Part shown: positions 24,752 to 37,700 of the stretch, in pieces | Layout: each line of letters starts with the position of its first letter | Position numbering within the stretch: the first letter of the stretch is position 1 | Assembly (NCBI GenBank): GCA_947579665.1 | Contig: OX388350.1 | Span: 42,565,393-42,629,392 of the forward strand | Source of the DNA: Sympetrum striolatum | Taxonomy: Eukaryota > Arthropoda > Insecta > Odonata > Libellulidae | DNA: 64,000 nt | Direction: 5' to 3' | Program-made: the position numbers and the translations under genes | Notes under the pieces: generated by a model | The model's input: only the letters and a program-made list of their open reading frames with translations | Told to the model about the DNA's origin: nothing | The model's database searches: none

Positions 24752-26407
24752 TAAATACGAAGTGTGTGGACCAACTAAGAACATCTTTCTTCCCATCCAA
24801 AATTTTATTCTTTGGAAATTCGACTCGTACATGCAGCCTTGAGTTTTTAGATTAAGAAGGCGATAAGTACAAAAATCAATTCGGCTTCATAAAAGATCAG
24901 ACGACTACGGAGTAAACTGTTGACCTTGGAAAGGCAGAACTTCAAACTGCAAATACGGATTTCAGGACGGCAGAAAATTAATCTCCGCAGCTTTCGGTCG
25001 TTTCGGTCCGTCGAGACATGCGTGACTCTTCAGAAGAGGAATTTTATCGCTTTTGCAGCCGATATTTTCGTGCGCTTCTCCGAATTAGATCATCCATGCC
25101 ATATTGCACTTCAATGGCTGTACGACGAAAATTTTATTACTCGGGGAAAACCATCGTAAATAATATTTCAGCAACTAAAGAGAATTTTTTCTACTTCGAA
25201 AAATTTTGTGAATATTTTTAATTAGTGATTTTTGCCTTTTTTTAATTCTGGAAATAAAATTTGAAAATTTTGCGAGAACTATATATTTTTACTTGGGATA
25301 GCTAAAGAAGTTCGATGTAAATTGAAGCAGGAAGTAAGGGTGTAGACTCAAAATTAAGCATTTAAATTGATTAATTTAGGGAATAATGAATTACAAAAAA
25401 TATCTCCAAAAAAAGAATACGAAGGCATTGAATTATTTTGAATTCAGTAAAAGACAGTGGGCAAGAAAATTTTACTTCTATACAATTACAAGAGGACGCG
25501 AGCATTGTTGGGAAAAGAAGATTAATTTTCAGAATAATGAATATTACAATTAATTATCTCCGAAATTGAAGGCTTAATACAAGATAATGGACAAAGGGGG
25601 AATCAAGAAAATTTAATGGGGAACGTAGTCCCTTGATTCTCTTAATGAAAATATATTTTTTCCGATTCAATTGAAAGAAATATGGAAAAATTTTATATTG
25701 AGGGGCATGAAATGCAATTATGATAGAACATTTTACGAACCACTGATTCAGTGTCATTTGCTGACCTTGACATCGCTTGAGACTGAGTTATCACCAATTT
25801 AATCCGAGGTGACCCTGAAATATTTGGGCGAAGATCAACTGTATCGTCTCCAATTTCAATAATTAGGAAAATTTTGCATACTCGATTAAAAAGACGGAAT
25901 TAAGGAAATATTAGATTGTTCATAATAATTGAAAGAATGATACAGTTTAATTCTTCGTGAGGGGTATGGATGTAAAGCAGAATGTAAATTATATGATATT
26001 TTCCATTGGAAAATGTTGAACAAAAGATTGCATTCTCTTAGTAGAAAAATTTAAATAAACCAGCAATACATTTAACTGTCAAGCTGATTATACCTAACAG
26101 TGGTTTTCATTTTAACTGGTCAAATCAGTTTTATAACAAAAAAATATCAGTTTTAAAAGGTATCACTTAAAATTATCCCCTACATTTATCTCATCTTGAT
26201 ATTAAGAAAGAGCCATGTTCCGCTTTCGAAGAAATGAGTACAGATGAATTTGTCTGAATCATAAAACCTCTTTTCAGATTTCTATCTCTTATCTTGTTAA
26301 TTTCTCTTACCATTTTTTCTTCATTCTTATCTTTCTTTGCATTGATGATGAAAACCTTTTAGATTTTGTTAACCATTGGGTTAAACTTGTATCATCAACT
26401 ATCTGTT

Positions 26408-26670
26408 AATGATACCAGGAACGGATCTAGAGAAAAATTTCGGGGGGGGTCCGATCAAAAAATTTAAAATTAAAAACATTTCGGCTTTCACAAAACGTGA
26501 CGTTAGAATTGTGTTAGACAAATTCGAATATTTTCGCTAGTGATTGCTTATTAAATTGTTTGTTTATTTGCGTTATTTGAGTTTCATTTTCGAAAAATAG
26601 GCACAAGTGATATTTCGGGGGGGGTCCGGACCCCCAGGACCACCCCCCTGGATCCGTCCCTGAATGATAC
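26408..26670. mobile_element. hAT-type MITE with 8-bp target duplication
   Basis: Element 26416-26662 (247 bp) is flanked by a perfect 8-bp direct repeat AATGATAC (26408-26415, 26663-26670). Its ends are inverted (CAGGAACGGATCTAG versus CAGGGACGGATCCAG), each followed by a G-rich run with GGTCCG. An 8-bp duplication with CAGG termini fits the hAT superfamily. No transposase ORF. Confidence 0.88.
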
Positions 26671-28649
26671 TGGTGAAGGAGTATTAGGATTAGGAGCTTG
26701 TAAGTGATGGGAGTGGAAAATTTAATATCTTGGTTAACCAATCTGAGAATAGGTTATTGCAGCTTTGAAAGCCATTATTGGTATATTTCTAATTGTCAAT
26801 TTTATATTCCTAAATATTTTATAATATGAAAATTTTACGACACTGAGAAGTATTTCATTAATGATAAATATATTTCCATTTTTGAGCTTTAATTATAGAT
26901 TGGTCTGACTAATTAAACTGTTTAGAGACTGAGTATTGATGTTTGGATGCTGTTCCCCTTACTTTCAAAAAGGGAATATATTTGTAATAATAATAATAAA
27001 ATGCCTATTAATAAAAGAATAATTAGAGCAAATTAAGAACAGGTTTCTTGCATTATGATTTACAAATTATCCACACTCCTGAGAAATACATATTTCTGAG
27101 TATTTGTACAGTTTATTAAGATTTAAAGTAACATTTTAAAAATACTAGATTATTGAAGTTGTGGAAAATTAACAATCTATGCTAATAGTTTCAAAATCAT
27201 TGCATTAAATACTATGATTGAGGGATTAGAAAGAAAATGTTAGAAAGAAAAGATATGAGAGCCGTGTCGGACCTGAAATGCTTTATTTATATTATAATGT
27301 CCAATTAAGATAAAATAAAGAATATCATTATTATTTCAAGATAAACAATTCATTACAATTAATGCGGATAACTTGAGAAGCTGAAATAGGACAACCTAAT
27401 CAAGATCAATGATCATGCTAAGTGAAGATCAAAGGAAGATTATGGAAATATCCACACTGAATTCAAGTTTTCATTTCATTTTACAATTAGACTTTGAATT
27501 TCAGATCATTTAGTTGTTTTATAATCATTTCCGTATTGAAAACAAGAAGTAGTTATATATTTTTTAATAATTTGAAATATCATAGACACAAATGATGAAC
27601 ACAAACATTCATAAAAACACAGTGTGCCAGAAAATGATATCCCATATTTCCTCTCATCGAATTATTAAAACTATTAGTATACATGTGGACCAAATATGGA
27701 ATGAATAAATTGTCATATTAAGTATAAGCTCTTAGTTGATTGTTCAACTTGGTTGTAAACAATACCATGCAAAATATTGGAAATCAATATATATCTTAAG
27801 CACAAGCAAAAGATAAAGAGAAAATTTACAGACATTTTTTAGATTTAGTAGATTATTTTATTTTAATTTGCTAAAACATCCTTGATTTTCTTATAAAAAC
27901 TATTTTAAAAGTGAATTGTGAATGATGATCAGTTTCAATAGGAAGAGGAATTATAGTCAGAAAAATATTAGACACCAAAATATAATCAACACTTATTTCA
28001 TTAATTATCAGGATGTTTCATGTATGATGAATTTTCGTACAGTTTAGGCAATATATTATATATGGAATGTAGAGAATATCCAGGGGATTACAGTTGTTAC
28101 TTTCTGAAAATAAATAACCTTTGCATAGAATTTTTTAACTAAAATTTTATTTATGAGCATGTTAATTTTGCAGAAAATACTGTCTACTTCACTCCTTTAA
28201 CAGCATTTTATAACTATTATTTAATTAAACAAGTATTCCACTAATAAAATAAAAACATCTTAGATAAATTTATCTTAGAAGTCGAAAGATGCACTTAAAC
28301 ATCGTTTTTCTGTTGAAAAATTTTTATTCAACACATCTGTTGCTGAAAGTACTTACGTAATTCGCTCACAAACTGACAATTTTTATGAAAAACCACCGGT
28401 TCGTGTAAATTATTAGAAGTACTACCTATATGACAAATTTCAATGTGATGTAGAAATATTTTGCTTATATCAGGAGCTTTTTAACATTAAATTTGTGTGC
28501 ATAACGATATAAATTAGACGCACTCATGATTTTCTGTTATTATAGCAAGCTTAGTTTAATAATACAAACGATCGATATTTCTTTTGCCTCTCAATGTACT
28601 GCATTAACGTAAATTAAATTAATTAAAAATATAAATCCATATAAGCATA

Positions 28650-28901
28650 TAACGCAGTTAGTTTGAAACGGACAAAACGCTATCGCTATTCATGGGATTT
28701 AAAAATGGCGATATTTCGTATGCGGTAGGAAGTGTCAGCTGCGTTCCGAGTTTATTTACTTTCCGCGCTTCGTGTCTCCTGAAGGTTTTGTTGAAAATGT
28801 GTAACATATAGTTCATGCCAGAGATCCGCTATTCCTCAATAAGCTTTCTGTAAGAAGTCTCGGTAATATTTTGTTATTTTGGTTGCATCAAAGGGAATTA
28901 C
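28650..28901 (+). promoter_or_regulatory. presumed promoter/5' UTR of the DMT-like gene
   Basis: This stretch has more CpG than the AT-rich DNA before it (CGCTATCGC, CTTTCCGCGCTTCGTG). It ends at the start codon at 28902. No clear TATA box, so the exact start site cannot be given. Confidence 0.4.
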
Positions 28902-29388
28902 ATGGAGGGAGAACGGGAAGACTTGATACGCTCTGAAGAATCTTTCTCCGGCCACATCAACGAAGCAGACCCTCAACCCATTCAGAATAATAACAAGCTG
29001 GTTTGGGAGAAGATTTTGTTTTTTGTCTCCGTGTTTGCAGTCGTGACCTCAGCTACCATTCTCGTTGTTACTCTTCCTCTTTACCTGGAGGCGGTCAACA
29101 TAAAAGGAGATGCGTACTCTTCAGTTTTATTCATTTGTACCGTGGCAACAGTACTGTTTGGTGCAATATGCATCGGTGGGCAACTGCTGTGGCCTGGCCC
29201 AAGGCGTTCTTTTGGACCCCCTTTGCCCGCTATACGTCTTTTAAGGGCTGGTGTTTTGAATGCTTTGAGTGGTCTTGTTTTCATCTATGCTCTTGATCGG
29301 AAAAGAGTTTTGTGCCATCTTCAAGATCCCATTATGGGGGTGATTCTAGTATTTTCCTTAGTGTTCTATTTCTTCTTCTGTGGGAAGA
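28902..29388 (+). CDS. DMT-like gene exon 1
   Basis: 162 codons plus one base. It encodes an acidic 32-residue cytosolic N-terminus and the first four membrane helices. The exon ends GGGAAGA before GTAAGT. Confidence 0.88.
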
Positions 29389-32300
29389 GTAAGTGTAAAT
29401 GGTGTTTTCACATCAATGACTCCGTTATGTTCTTTGATAAATTACTATATCTCCATAATTTTCTTTGCAGTGATGGGTCTTCAGAAGATATTTTGTGCAA
29501 CGACAATTATTGTTGGTCTTTTTATCAGTGTTGACTATCAGCTTTGTGATGAATTCCGCTGTCATGGGAACAGTCGTGAATCACAGAATGAAGATGCTGG
29601 TCGATGGTCTTGGCGAACTCATGCTTTTTGGACTCTGGCGTACATTGCTTCACTTGCAGTCTGGACCCTCAATTTCACTCTACTTGAAGGGGAGGTTTAC
29701 AGATCTAATGTATGTATCATAATTGTGCTATTGGAAGTTTAGGATTAAAATTACATATAGATATGCAAGCTGATAAAATCGGCAATACCTATTTTACTAT
29801 GAGTTAAATTTAGACTATTATGATGAATTGTACTGTGGTTAATGGAATGAAACTGATGGTATTTAGAGCATATTCCTCAGTCAGTTCGTAGATTAAGGGT
29901 TTTGTGATATCTTATTATTCAAGATTCTTTCAAGAATTGTTAAGCCATTATACAGAATGAGTGAAATGATTCTATGCTTTATTGTCAACATGATATTACA
30001 GTTATTCTTTTATCATCTGTGATGACAGTGGTGTCGATGAGGTTAACATTCTTAGGGTTTTTAATGTTAGGTTTCTATGAATTAGTGCAGTCATATTAAA
30101 AAAATATTTTGTTAACATTTCAGCTGCTAGTTTTGTTTCTTTAAAGTCACCATAAAAAGTGTATTTCTATGATGCATTCTATTTTCAATGGCATTGAATT
30201 ATTTTTAGTAAAGAAAAAGAAAAGTTTATATGTTTTAAAATAGATAAAATTTTGGTTGGTCTTTCATAGGCTTGAAAGCCTGGAAAGTTATTTGGATTCG
30301 AATGGAACTAATTTGGTGGTAAATTTGACTTTTCATCTTTGCGCAATTATAATGTTGTTGTTTAGAAAGATGTTACAAAATGAGAGAAAGTAAGCAAATT
30401 CAAAGCAAGATTTGCATGATAGAAGAATATCACTCACTTAACTACTGAAATAATTAACTTCTACCATTGGTTTTTAGAATTTGTGAATGAAAGTTTAATC
30501 CATTAATCAAAACAAGATGTATATTATCTCTGTCTTCCATTAAGAGTAATATGCATTGTATTGACCCACTGCCAATGTTCCCTCATCATCCCCATCTCTT
30601 CAATTTTCATTTAATTGTACTCTAAATATTTTTTAGCTATTTAATTAGATGAGAAGAAACATAAGTTACTTCCAGTTAATCCAGTTTGAAATGTTCCTGA
30701 TAAAGTAATAATACACAAAGGAGAAGCAAGCCTAAAAATAACCCTTTAAGATAATTTCATATTTAACATCTATCAAACAATTTCTTTCAATTAGATCTTA
30801 ATTATTTTCAGTGATCTTTTTTTTTAAACATTTTGCTGCATTATTATTAAAAGTCTATTCTTTGTAGGTGAGGTAACTTTTAAAGAATGTTTGTATTCAT
30901 ATTTCTGGACAAAATTTTGGTCTAAAAGAAGATATTTTAAAATGTATTTATTTATGTATTTAATTCAGAAGTGGGGAAGTCATATAGACATTGTTTACTC
31001 AAATGAGAATTGTTACCTTAAAATGAAGATGGCCCACGGATGAGTGCTCCAAATCCTGTTGTGTTTTTTCTGATAACCATAAGATGATTTATTGTTAATT
31101 TTTCATATAATATTAACCCTTGATGCTAGTCAAAATGTGCAATAACTCAGTTAGTATCAACATTATAAGTCGCAAAAACATGAGATCTGTTGGTAGAATC
31201 AGTAGTTTATAATTTATCCTTTAATAGTTCTGCTCGTTATTAATGAATTAGTTTAATTCTGGTATACTTTCCTTTCTTGCAGTGTATTCACTCATCGTAT
31301 GCTACTTCCTCAATGTCTTCCACTTCATTACTCAGTACCATTTCCCGCCTTGTGGCTAACAAAGACAGACTGAGGAGAGGAAATGCAGATACTTGTCGTT
31401 CTCCTCTCCTTGCATCTACATCTGATTGCAATGGTACAGCTCTTGAAGGAATTGCCGAGTTGAATACAGATAATGCTCCTCATAGAATCGATGGAATTCA
31501 GATTCAGGATAACAGAGAAGGTAACCAGTGCCATGGCTGCAAACTACCTTCTCCTCCAGCTCTTGCCTTCTGGATTCATGTTGTCACCATGGTTATCATC
31601 TTATGCCTTTGTTGGACTGACATGCTTCCGTACCTCGGAAAGGTGAGTACATTGTTAATTATTCAAATTGATTCACTGGTTTGTTGTTTGTCATTACATC
31701 TTGTAGATAAAGAAGAGTTTGTTTGGTTGTTTCATAGACCAAGGAAGTGTTATATCAGTCATTATTAAACCCTCAAAGCAATCAGACAAACTATTACATA
31801 CAGTATCATTTTTAGTTCTTCATCTAAATGCCTGATATTTGTCTGATGTGCTTAAGTGCATTTTTTCTCGTTATGGTAGAATTCTTCTTTGCGTATATGC
31901 TTGTTTTGCATTTTTTGTGTATCATGGATTACACCGACTATATGTTTAAGTGAATTTTGATAATCACACGTGATTAATTTTAAAACTGGTACCACTCCAC
32001 CATTTCCATATAAAATTCTGGTTTTCTTTTTTATTTGCTCTTTGTATCATTAGCACACACATGTGCAGTATATTATGAAGAAACCAAGACTTCAGAAAAA
32101 TCTGGTCGTGCAGCCCAATTTATATATTAACCACTATTGATGTGAAAGCCAATAAGCATTGACTGATAGTGAATAATAAGAAGTTAGTCACCCTTCATTG
32201 ATTACTGTGAAAAGTGCTATTAATTGGGTGATTGTGCTCCACTTCAGTGGACTGACTCCACCATTATTGGCATGTTTTCCACTTATAGCATTTAGACTTA

Positions 32301-34743
32301 TTGAGGAAATCATATGATCCCTCACTCCAAACATTTTTTATAAGAATTGAGTTTCCAAACAGCCATTGGAATGACATGTTTTAGGCTTTAGTAAAATACT
32401 TATTTCATACATTGTTTAAGCACAATGAAAGTGTAACATTGGTGCATATTGTTTTCCTTCTTTACATTCAAAGAAATAAAAATTAAAAACCTTTCTGGAA
32501 AACAATATCCGAAAAGTTATAAGGATAATTCTTACAAATTTCTAAGTTCAAGTTGAAGCTTCTCTGTGTCACTGTATGCATTTGAATAATTTTAGTTCAC
32601 TATTATAATTTTGGAAATTGCAAATATTATGAAAGAAATTAAAATCTTTCTTTTCCTTTTTTATATGTGACATACTGGTCAGCATTTGATTCTATTTTCT
32701 AAACCTATCATTGATCTGCTATCATATTGTGAGTTGGGTTATGTTATTTATGTTAATAATGAAGTCTGGGTTGGGTTGAAGAAAGCATAGTGAATCACAA
32801 CATATCAAATCAGTTTTTTATTTTTATCAGAAGGATGTGGGAGATATTCTCATATTAGAATGGTACTGATTTTGTTGAGCTACTTATTATTACTCTTCCA
32901 TTCAGGTTGGAGGCGAGATAAGTGTCTTGAAATTTTTTTTTTCAGTTTTGATTCATGTAGAACTAAAATAGAAGGAAGAATATTAATTTCATGATTTTTA
33001 ATTTCTTGATCACTAAATAGTAATCCATCATCTATTTTGTTCTTGATCTCGAACATAATCAAATTGATTGCAAGGAAGTAACAAATTCTTGTGATATCCA
33101 TGAATGTTATAATAACTTCTCTAGTAATCCTAGCAACTTGTTGATCATATTGTTAATGTTGCCATGAAATGATAGTGGTTTTATGGAAGACTTTTAAAGA
33201 GAGAATCGATTATAAATGTTGACTATTTATAGCCAAATATTCTAATTTTTCCTTTAATATTAATCCAATTTTGACTTAATTCTTGTTTTTTTTAGATTCA
33301 TCAACACTCATGGGTGATTTAAATGTCTTCAAATGAAGGATTTTATATCAATTTAGGCTGATGTTAGTGTGAGATGTTGCTCAATAATTTGCTAGGTGAC
33401 ATGACTTAGAAGTATTTCGTTAATTTTCAGTCACTTTCATGCTTACCACTGTATGTTTGGTTATGTATAATTTTTAATATCAAGTTTCTGTTATGTTCTA
33501 TTGGAATAAATATCAAGGAGTGAATATTTGATTATCTGTTTCCAAGCTGATGTTTTTGTTTTAGCGGTACTATTTTTGTCATCTTTCAAAAACGTTCCAT
33601 GTAATAAGGAGTTAACCAATCATTGATAGAAAGATGGCCTTTAAGAATTCAGCAGTATTTTTCAAGCATGTGGTGACATTGTTTTTGAGGAGTAAATAAC
33701 TGGGAATACTTCAGTTTGTTCTTCTAGTTGTCATAAATTCAATTTGCATTTCTCCATTGCACCTATGTTAGCATTTTTGAAACTTTAATTTTAATTCCAT
33801 TTAATTGACAAGCTTCAGTTTCCATTTTGTTTGGCTACAATCATATACTCCAATCAATAGGTGTATTTTATATGCCATTAGATGTGGTAATTTCTTCAAA
33901 GAAAGTACATGTTGAAAAAGTGAAACTCTTGTTTCAACTGAATTAAATTTCACAATCGTTTTCATATGGATTATAGTTCTTGCTTGTTAGTACAGATATG
34001 TTTCTAATGTAATTTTTTGTATGAATAGAAAAGAAAAGTGTCAGAAAATTCTATCTTAGGAATATTATTTGGTTATTCTAAACTTTTATGAAATGGTGTA
34101 TTAAAGTAAAGAAGGGAAACATTATTTCAGCAGATATTTTTTAGCTGTATATATTTACTCCTTTATTTCAATAACTTCATGCAATAAAAAATTATCTTAC
34201 CATAGCCTTCCACATTATGTGACATTTTCTTGTTAATAATGCTGATCATAAGTTACATTTTTCTTCTTTCAGGGTTCTTCAGCTGCAGAATCATGGGAAT
34301 TCATTAAATCAGGATTGTCATGCCATTTTGGGAGTGGGGAATCCTGCAGAATGGTTGCCCAAAGAGGATGGGCCTTTGCTCTTGCCTACACAGTATTTTT
34401 CCTGACTTCTTCAGTACTTCTTGTGCTTTCCGAGTCGTCAGTTCTAACCGTTGCTACCCCAACAGCTGCGCTTCCATTGGCTTCGTTATTCTGGTCCCTC
34501 ATGCACGACGGAGGCATAGCAGGTTCAGAGCCAGGTCTGCACTGGTCTCCCACTGTAACTGGGGAGTTGATATGTGCACTCCTTGGCTTGCCAGTGGTAT
34601 TTGTCGGGCTTGGTCTCTTCTGCAAGAGCCATTGGGCGGAAAAGGCTCAAAACAACCTGTGCAGAAGATTTCCACCCAGTAGCATTTCCACTCGCAGAAT
34701 AGTTATCCCCGAGGACAAGCAGGGAGAATTTCTCGATGCCTGA
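28902..34743 (+). CDS. multi-pass membrane protein, drug/metabolite transporter (DMT)-like, complete, 518 aa
   Basis: Exons are 28902-29388, 29471-29709, 31283-31642 and 34273-34743 (stop TGA). All junctions are GT-AG with matching phases (1, 0, 0), and introns are 82, 1573 and 2630 bp. The start is supported by an in-frame TAA at 28851 with no ATG between. Hydrophobic segments lie at about residues 38-60, 73-93, 113-131, 137-159, 166-183, 215-234, 334-356, 394-412, 414-438 and 457-480. That is ten helices in two halves, as in DMT/EamA-type carriers. The fourth helix begins with HLQDP followed by a short fifth helix, and the ninth contains TPTAALPLASLFW; both resemble the paired helices of DMT proteins, including the chloroquine-resistance-transporter-like branch. 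A hydrophilic Ser-rich loop at about 243-330 separates the halves. Membrane location is sure; substrate is unknown and the subfamily tentative. Confidence 0.88.
29471..29709 (+). CDS. DMT-like gene exon 2
   Basis: Acceptor TTTGCAG, donor GTATGT after AAT. The split codon restores Met163. It encodes the fifth and sixth helices with a Cys-containing hydrophilic stretch between them. Confidence 0.87.
31283..31642 (+). CDS. DMT-like gene exon 3
   Basis: 120 codons, phase 0 at both ends, acceptor TTGCAG, donor GTGAGT. The first 90 residues are polar and Ser-rich (inter-half loop), followed by helix seven (about 334-356). Confidence 0.87.
34273..34743 (+). CDS. DMT-like gene exon 4 (C-terminus and stop)
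   Basis: Acceptor TCTTTCAG. It encodes helices eight to ten and a 38-residue basic-then-acidic tail ending GEFLDA, then TGA. Confidence 0.88.
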   Translation, partial: GSSAAESWEFIKSGLSCHFGSGESCRMVAQRGWAFALAYTVFFLTSSVLLVLSESSVLTVATPTAALPLASLFWSLMHDGGIAGSEPGLHWSPTVTGELICALLGLPVVFVGLGLFCKSHWAEKAQNNLCRRFPPSSISTRRIVIPEDKQGEFLDA

Positions 34744-37700
34744 TCCAAAGGAGATAGCTCGAAAAGAAAAAGAAACATTTTATAAAGTCTAGTCATCGAT
34801 TCCTGTATTTTGGTGATGTTTTAGTTTTGCATTCGTCAGATGAGTATATATTTTTCAACCCTTTTTATGGAAGTTAAAACCTCTGTTGTGGGATGTCATA
34901 ACAACGTAGTAGTAGAGGAATGTTAAATGATGAATCGTTTCTGTCTCTGGCGTATCTCTTAAAAATGCCAATCTTTCAAAATTGCTAGTGTCTGTTTATT
35001 AGATGGGACCTGGAAGTGTTTGTTGTCGTACCAAGTGTTTTGTTTTCTAATTGAGTTGTTATGGCATCTTCCACAATGATATCATCCTAGCTACCTGCAG
35101 TAAATATGAAATCAAAAATATCATCTGTTCAGAAAAAGATAATAACAAGGTATTTCGTGTGGTTCATCAATCTACATGTTGTTAATTGTGGATTCATTGG
35201 CATATTTTGATGTCTCTACAATCATTGCTCATCTATTTCATATTCAGTGTAAGGTATCCCATTGATGTATAAAGCTTAAAAAGTTCATCAGTGTTAACTT
35301 AATCGTGGAAAAACTAACCTGGCCAATTTGTGTCTTGGCCAATTGAAATATTAAAGAGCCCTCTTTTACCAGTACTTTCCATACTTATGGGAAACTGTTA
35401 GGATTGAATGATTTTAAAGTTAATGTTGTAAATATTTGGGCAGGGATACTTCCTGTACCAAAAGCGAATTCCATCAAACAGTTTAAATAGATCAATCAAT
35501 ATGCATTTATTTTAATTGTTATTTTATCATTTCTTTAGCAATTTCTCTGATTTGTTATTTTAAGACAAAGTTGCTTAAAAGACAATATTTTTGTATTTCA
35601 TTTACTCTCAGAAAACCTGTGACATTCCCTACAACTTCATTCTACTTTTTAAAATGAGAGTGGATTATTTTGATCAATAATCAGTTGAGTGTACTCATTT
35701 ATCCTATTTTTAAAAGTGATAATTAAGACTTCAAATTATAGATTGGCTGTTATTCTTCTGATGAGTGAGATGAAACTATGTTAACAGATGTTTTTAAGTT
35801 TTTTTGAGGATTCGAGGTTAAAAATGAGCATTCTATCAGAGCAGTGCTGCTGTATCCATGTGCTATATTGTAATAGTTAAGTAACAATATCAAAGCCATA
35901 TATCGAGTGATAGTAATTTATTCTTTGCTTTTATCCGTGATAGTTTTATTTATCTGCTGCTGATTCAGCTTTAGAGATTATTAAATTAATTCATTTATTT
36001 ACGCTTTTAACGGGCCAGTTGTGATAACATTTTTGAGGTGATTATTTCATGATTACATGCATGATATTCCTGAGTTACCAATTAATCTGTTGGTGTTTTT
36101 ATTGATGTTCCTTTAACTTGTGCCATCATCAATTATCAGTAAATTAATGAAACCAATAGTCATTATCCTAACATTATTATGTTTCTACCAGATGTATCTG
36201 TTATTGATAATATTGCCGCAAAGTGCAAAGCTACCTGATAAATTTGTGCCAAAGTTTATTATTAGTTGCTAATTGTGGAGGCTTGAAATGTCTAAGGTAT
36301 TAAAAGGAAATTTTTAGATTAATGTTGCGAGGAAAATAGTACGTTAAATTGTGTGAATAGATTAGTCTGTGGTGTGTTTACGAGGATATAGATTAGGTAT
36401 TCATCCTTTGTTTTACACTTGTGGAATGTATTTATCAGTGTTCAATTAGTAAAAGGAGTTGGTATTTTGGTAATGAGTGGAATTTCATCATCTCCAAAGA
36501 TATATCTTGAATTATCTTTTTAAGCAATGTGTTCTTTTAGCATTACTTCATCTTGAACATTCCTTGTTATTTCAGTGCATTGTCTTTTATCACATTAGTA
36601 GTCTTTATCTAAGTTTTAGATTATTATGGAAATTGTTCTTTTGAAACAGCACTTTCAATTGTAATGAGTTAATTTTGAACTTTTGTTGTAAATTTTGTAT
36701 CTGTTATGGGAGAACAAAATGGTTGGTCCGAAAATAGTTGACATAATGTTATTTTCTGCTTGTTTTCTTTAACACAGATTTGGTCAATAATTTATTTAGC
36801 TAATATACCACAAGGAAAAATTAGTGTGTAACCATGGTTTCATGCTTAAGAGAATTATTTATATATTTTTTATTATATAATTATGATATTAACAGGCTAA
36901 CATCATTAAGATTGACAGTGATACTCAGCATTTAAATCATGTTTGGTTTCTAATATTTTCTTGTTGTACATTTCCTAAATAAATTATTCACCAACTATTT
37001 GTTAGAGGAAATTACCAGCAAGTATATGCCAAAACTATTCATAATTTGTTTTCTTTAGTTTTTAAAATGCACATTTCAATGAAATGATTAATAGTTTTGA
37101 TGGATTACCCTGTATTTTAATCAGCAGTTGTGCTATGTCCATTTATACCCGTCCATTAGCTTTTCCAAATCACAGAGCCATCAAAAGTATCTATTAATCA
37201 TCTTTTATATTAATTTCAAATGGTCTCTGGCCAATTCTCTTTGCCTTTCAACACCCATAATCCAATTATTCTGCTAAAGTTTTAATGCAAATGTATAAAA
37301 GTTATTGGAATGTAGCTCAAGTTCTTCATGTTTGTCTCAATTTCTCTCTGCTGGAAATTAACCTGAATAAAGACTGATTAATAACGTATCAGTCTTAAAT
37401 GTTTATATATCCTTAATTATATCATCAAGCTGCTGTTCTAATCTTCTTAGCACACTTTCCTATGATCTTTATAATTTTCATGTAATTATGCACCATTTAT
37501 GGCCTAATTACTTTTAGTGTGTATATTAGTTTATTATCTCTTATGCTCTGGTGTATATTGTTTCCAGAGTGTGATATTTGCTCTCCCAAACATTTTCTCA
37601 GGCTTCAAGTTTTCTGCATTATTCCATCATTCTAATTACAGTTCTTCCACAGATATTGATGAAAGTTTCAGTTTTCTTATTCTTACAATCAAGTACATTC

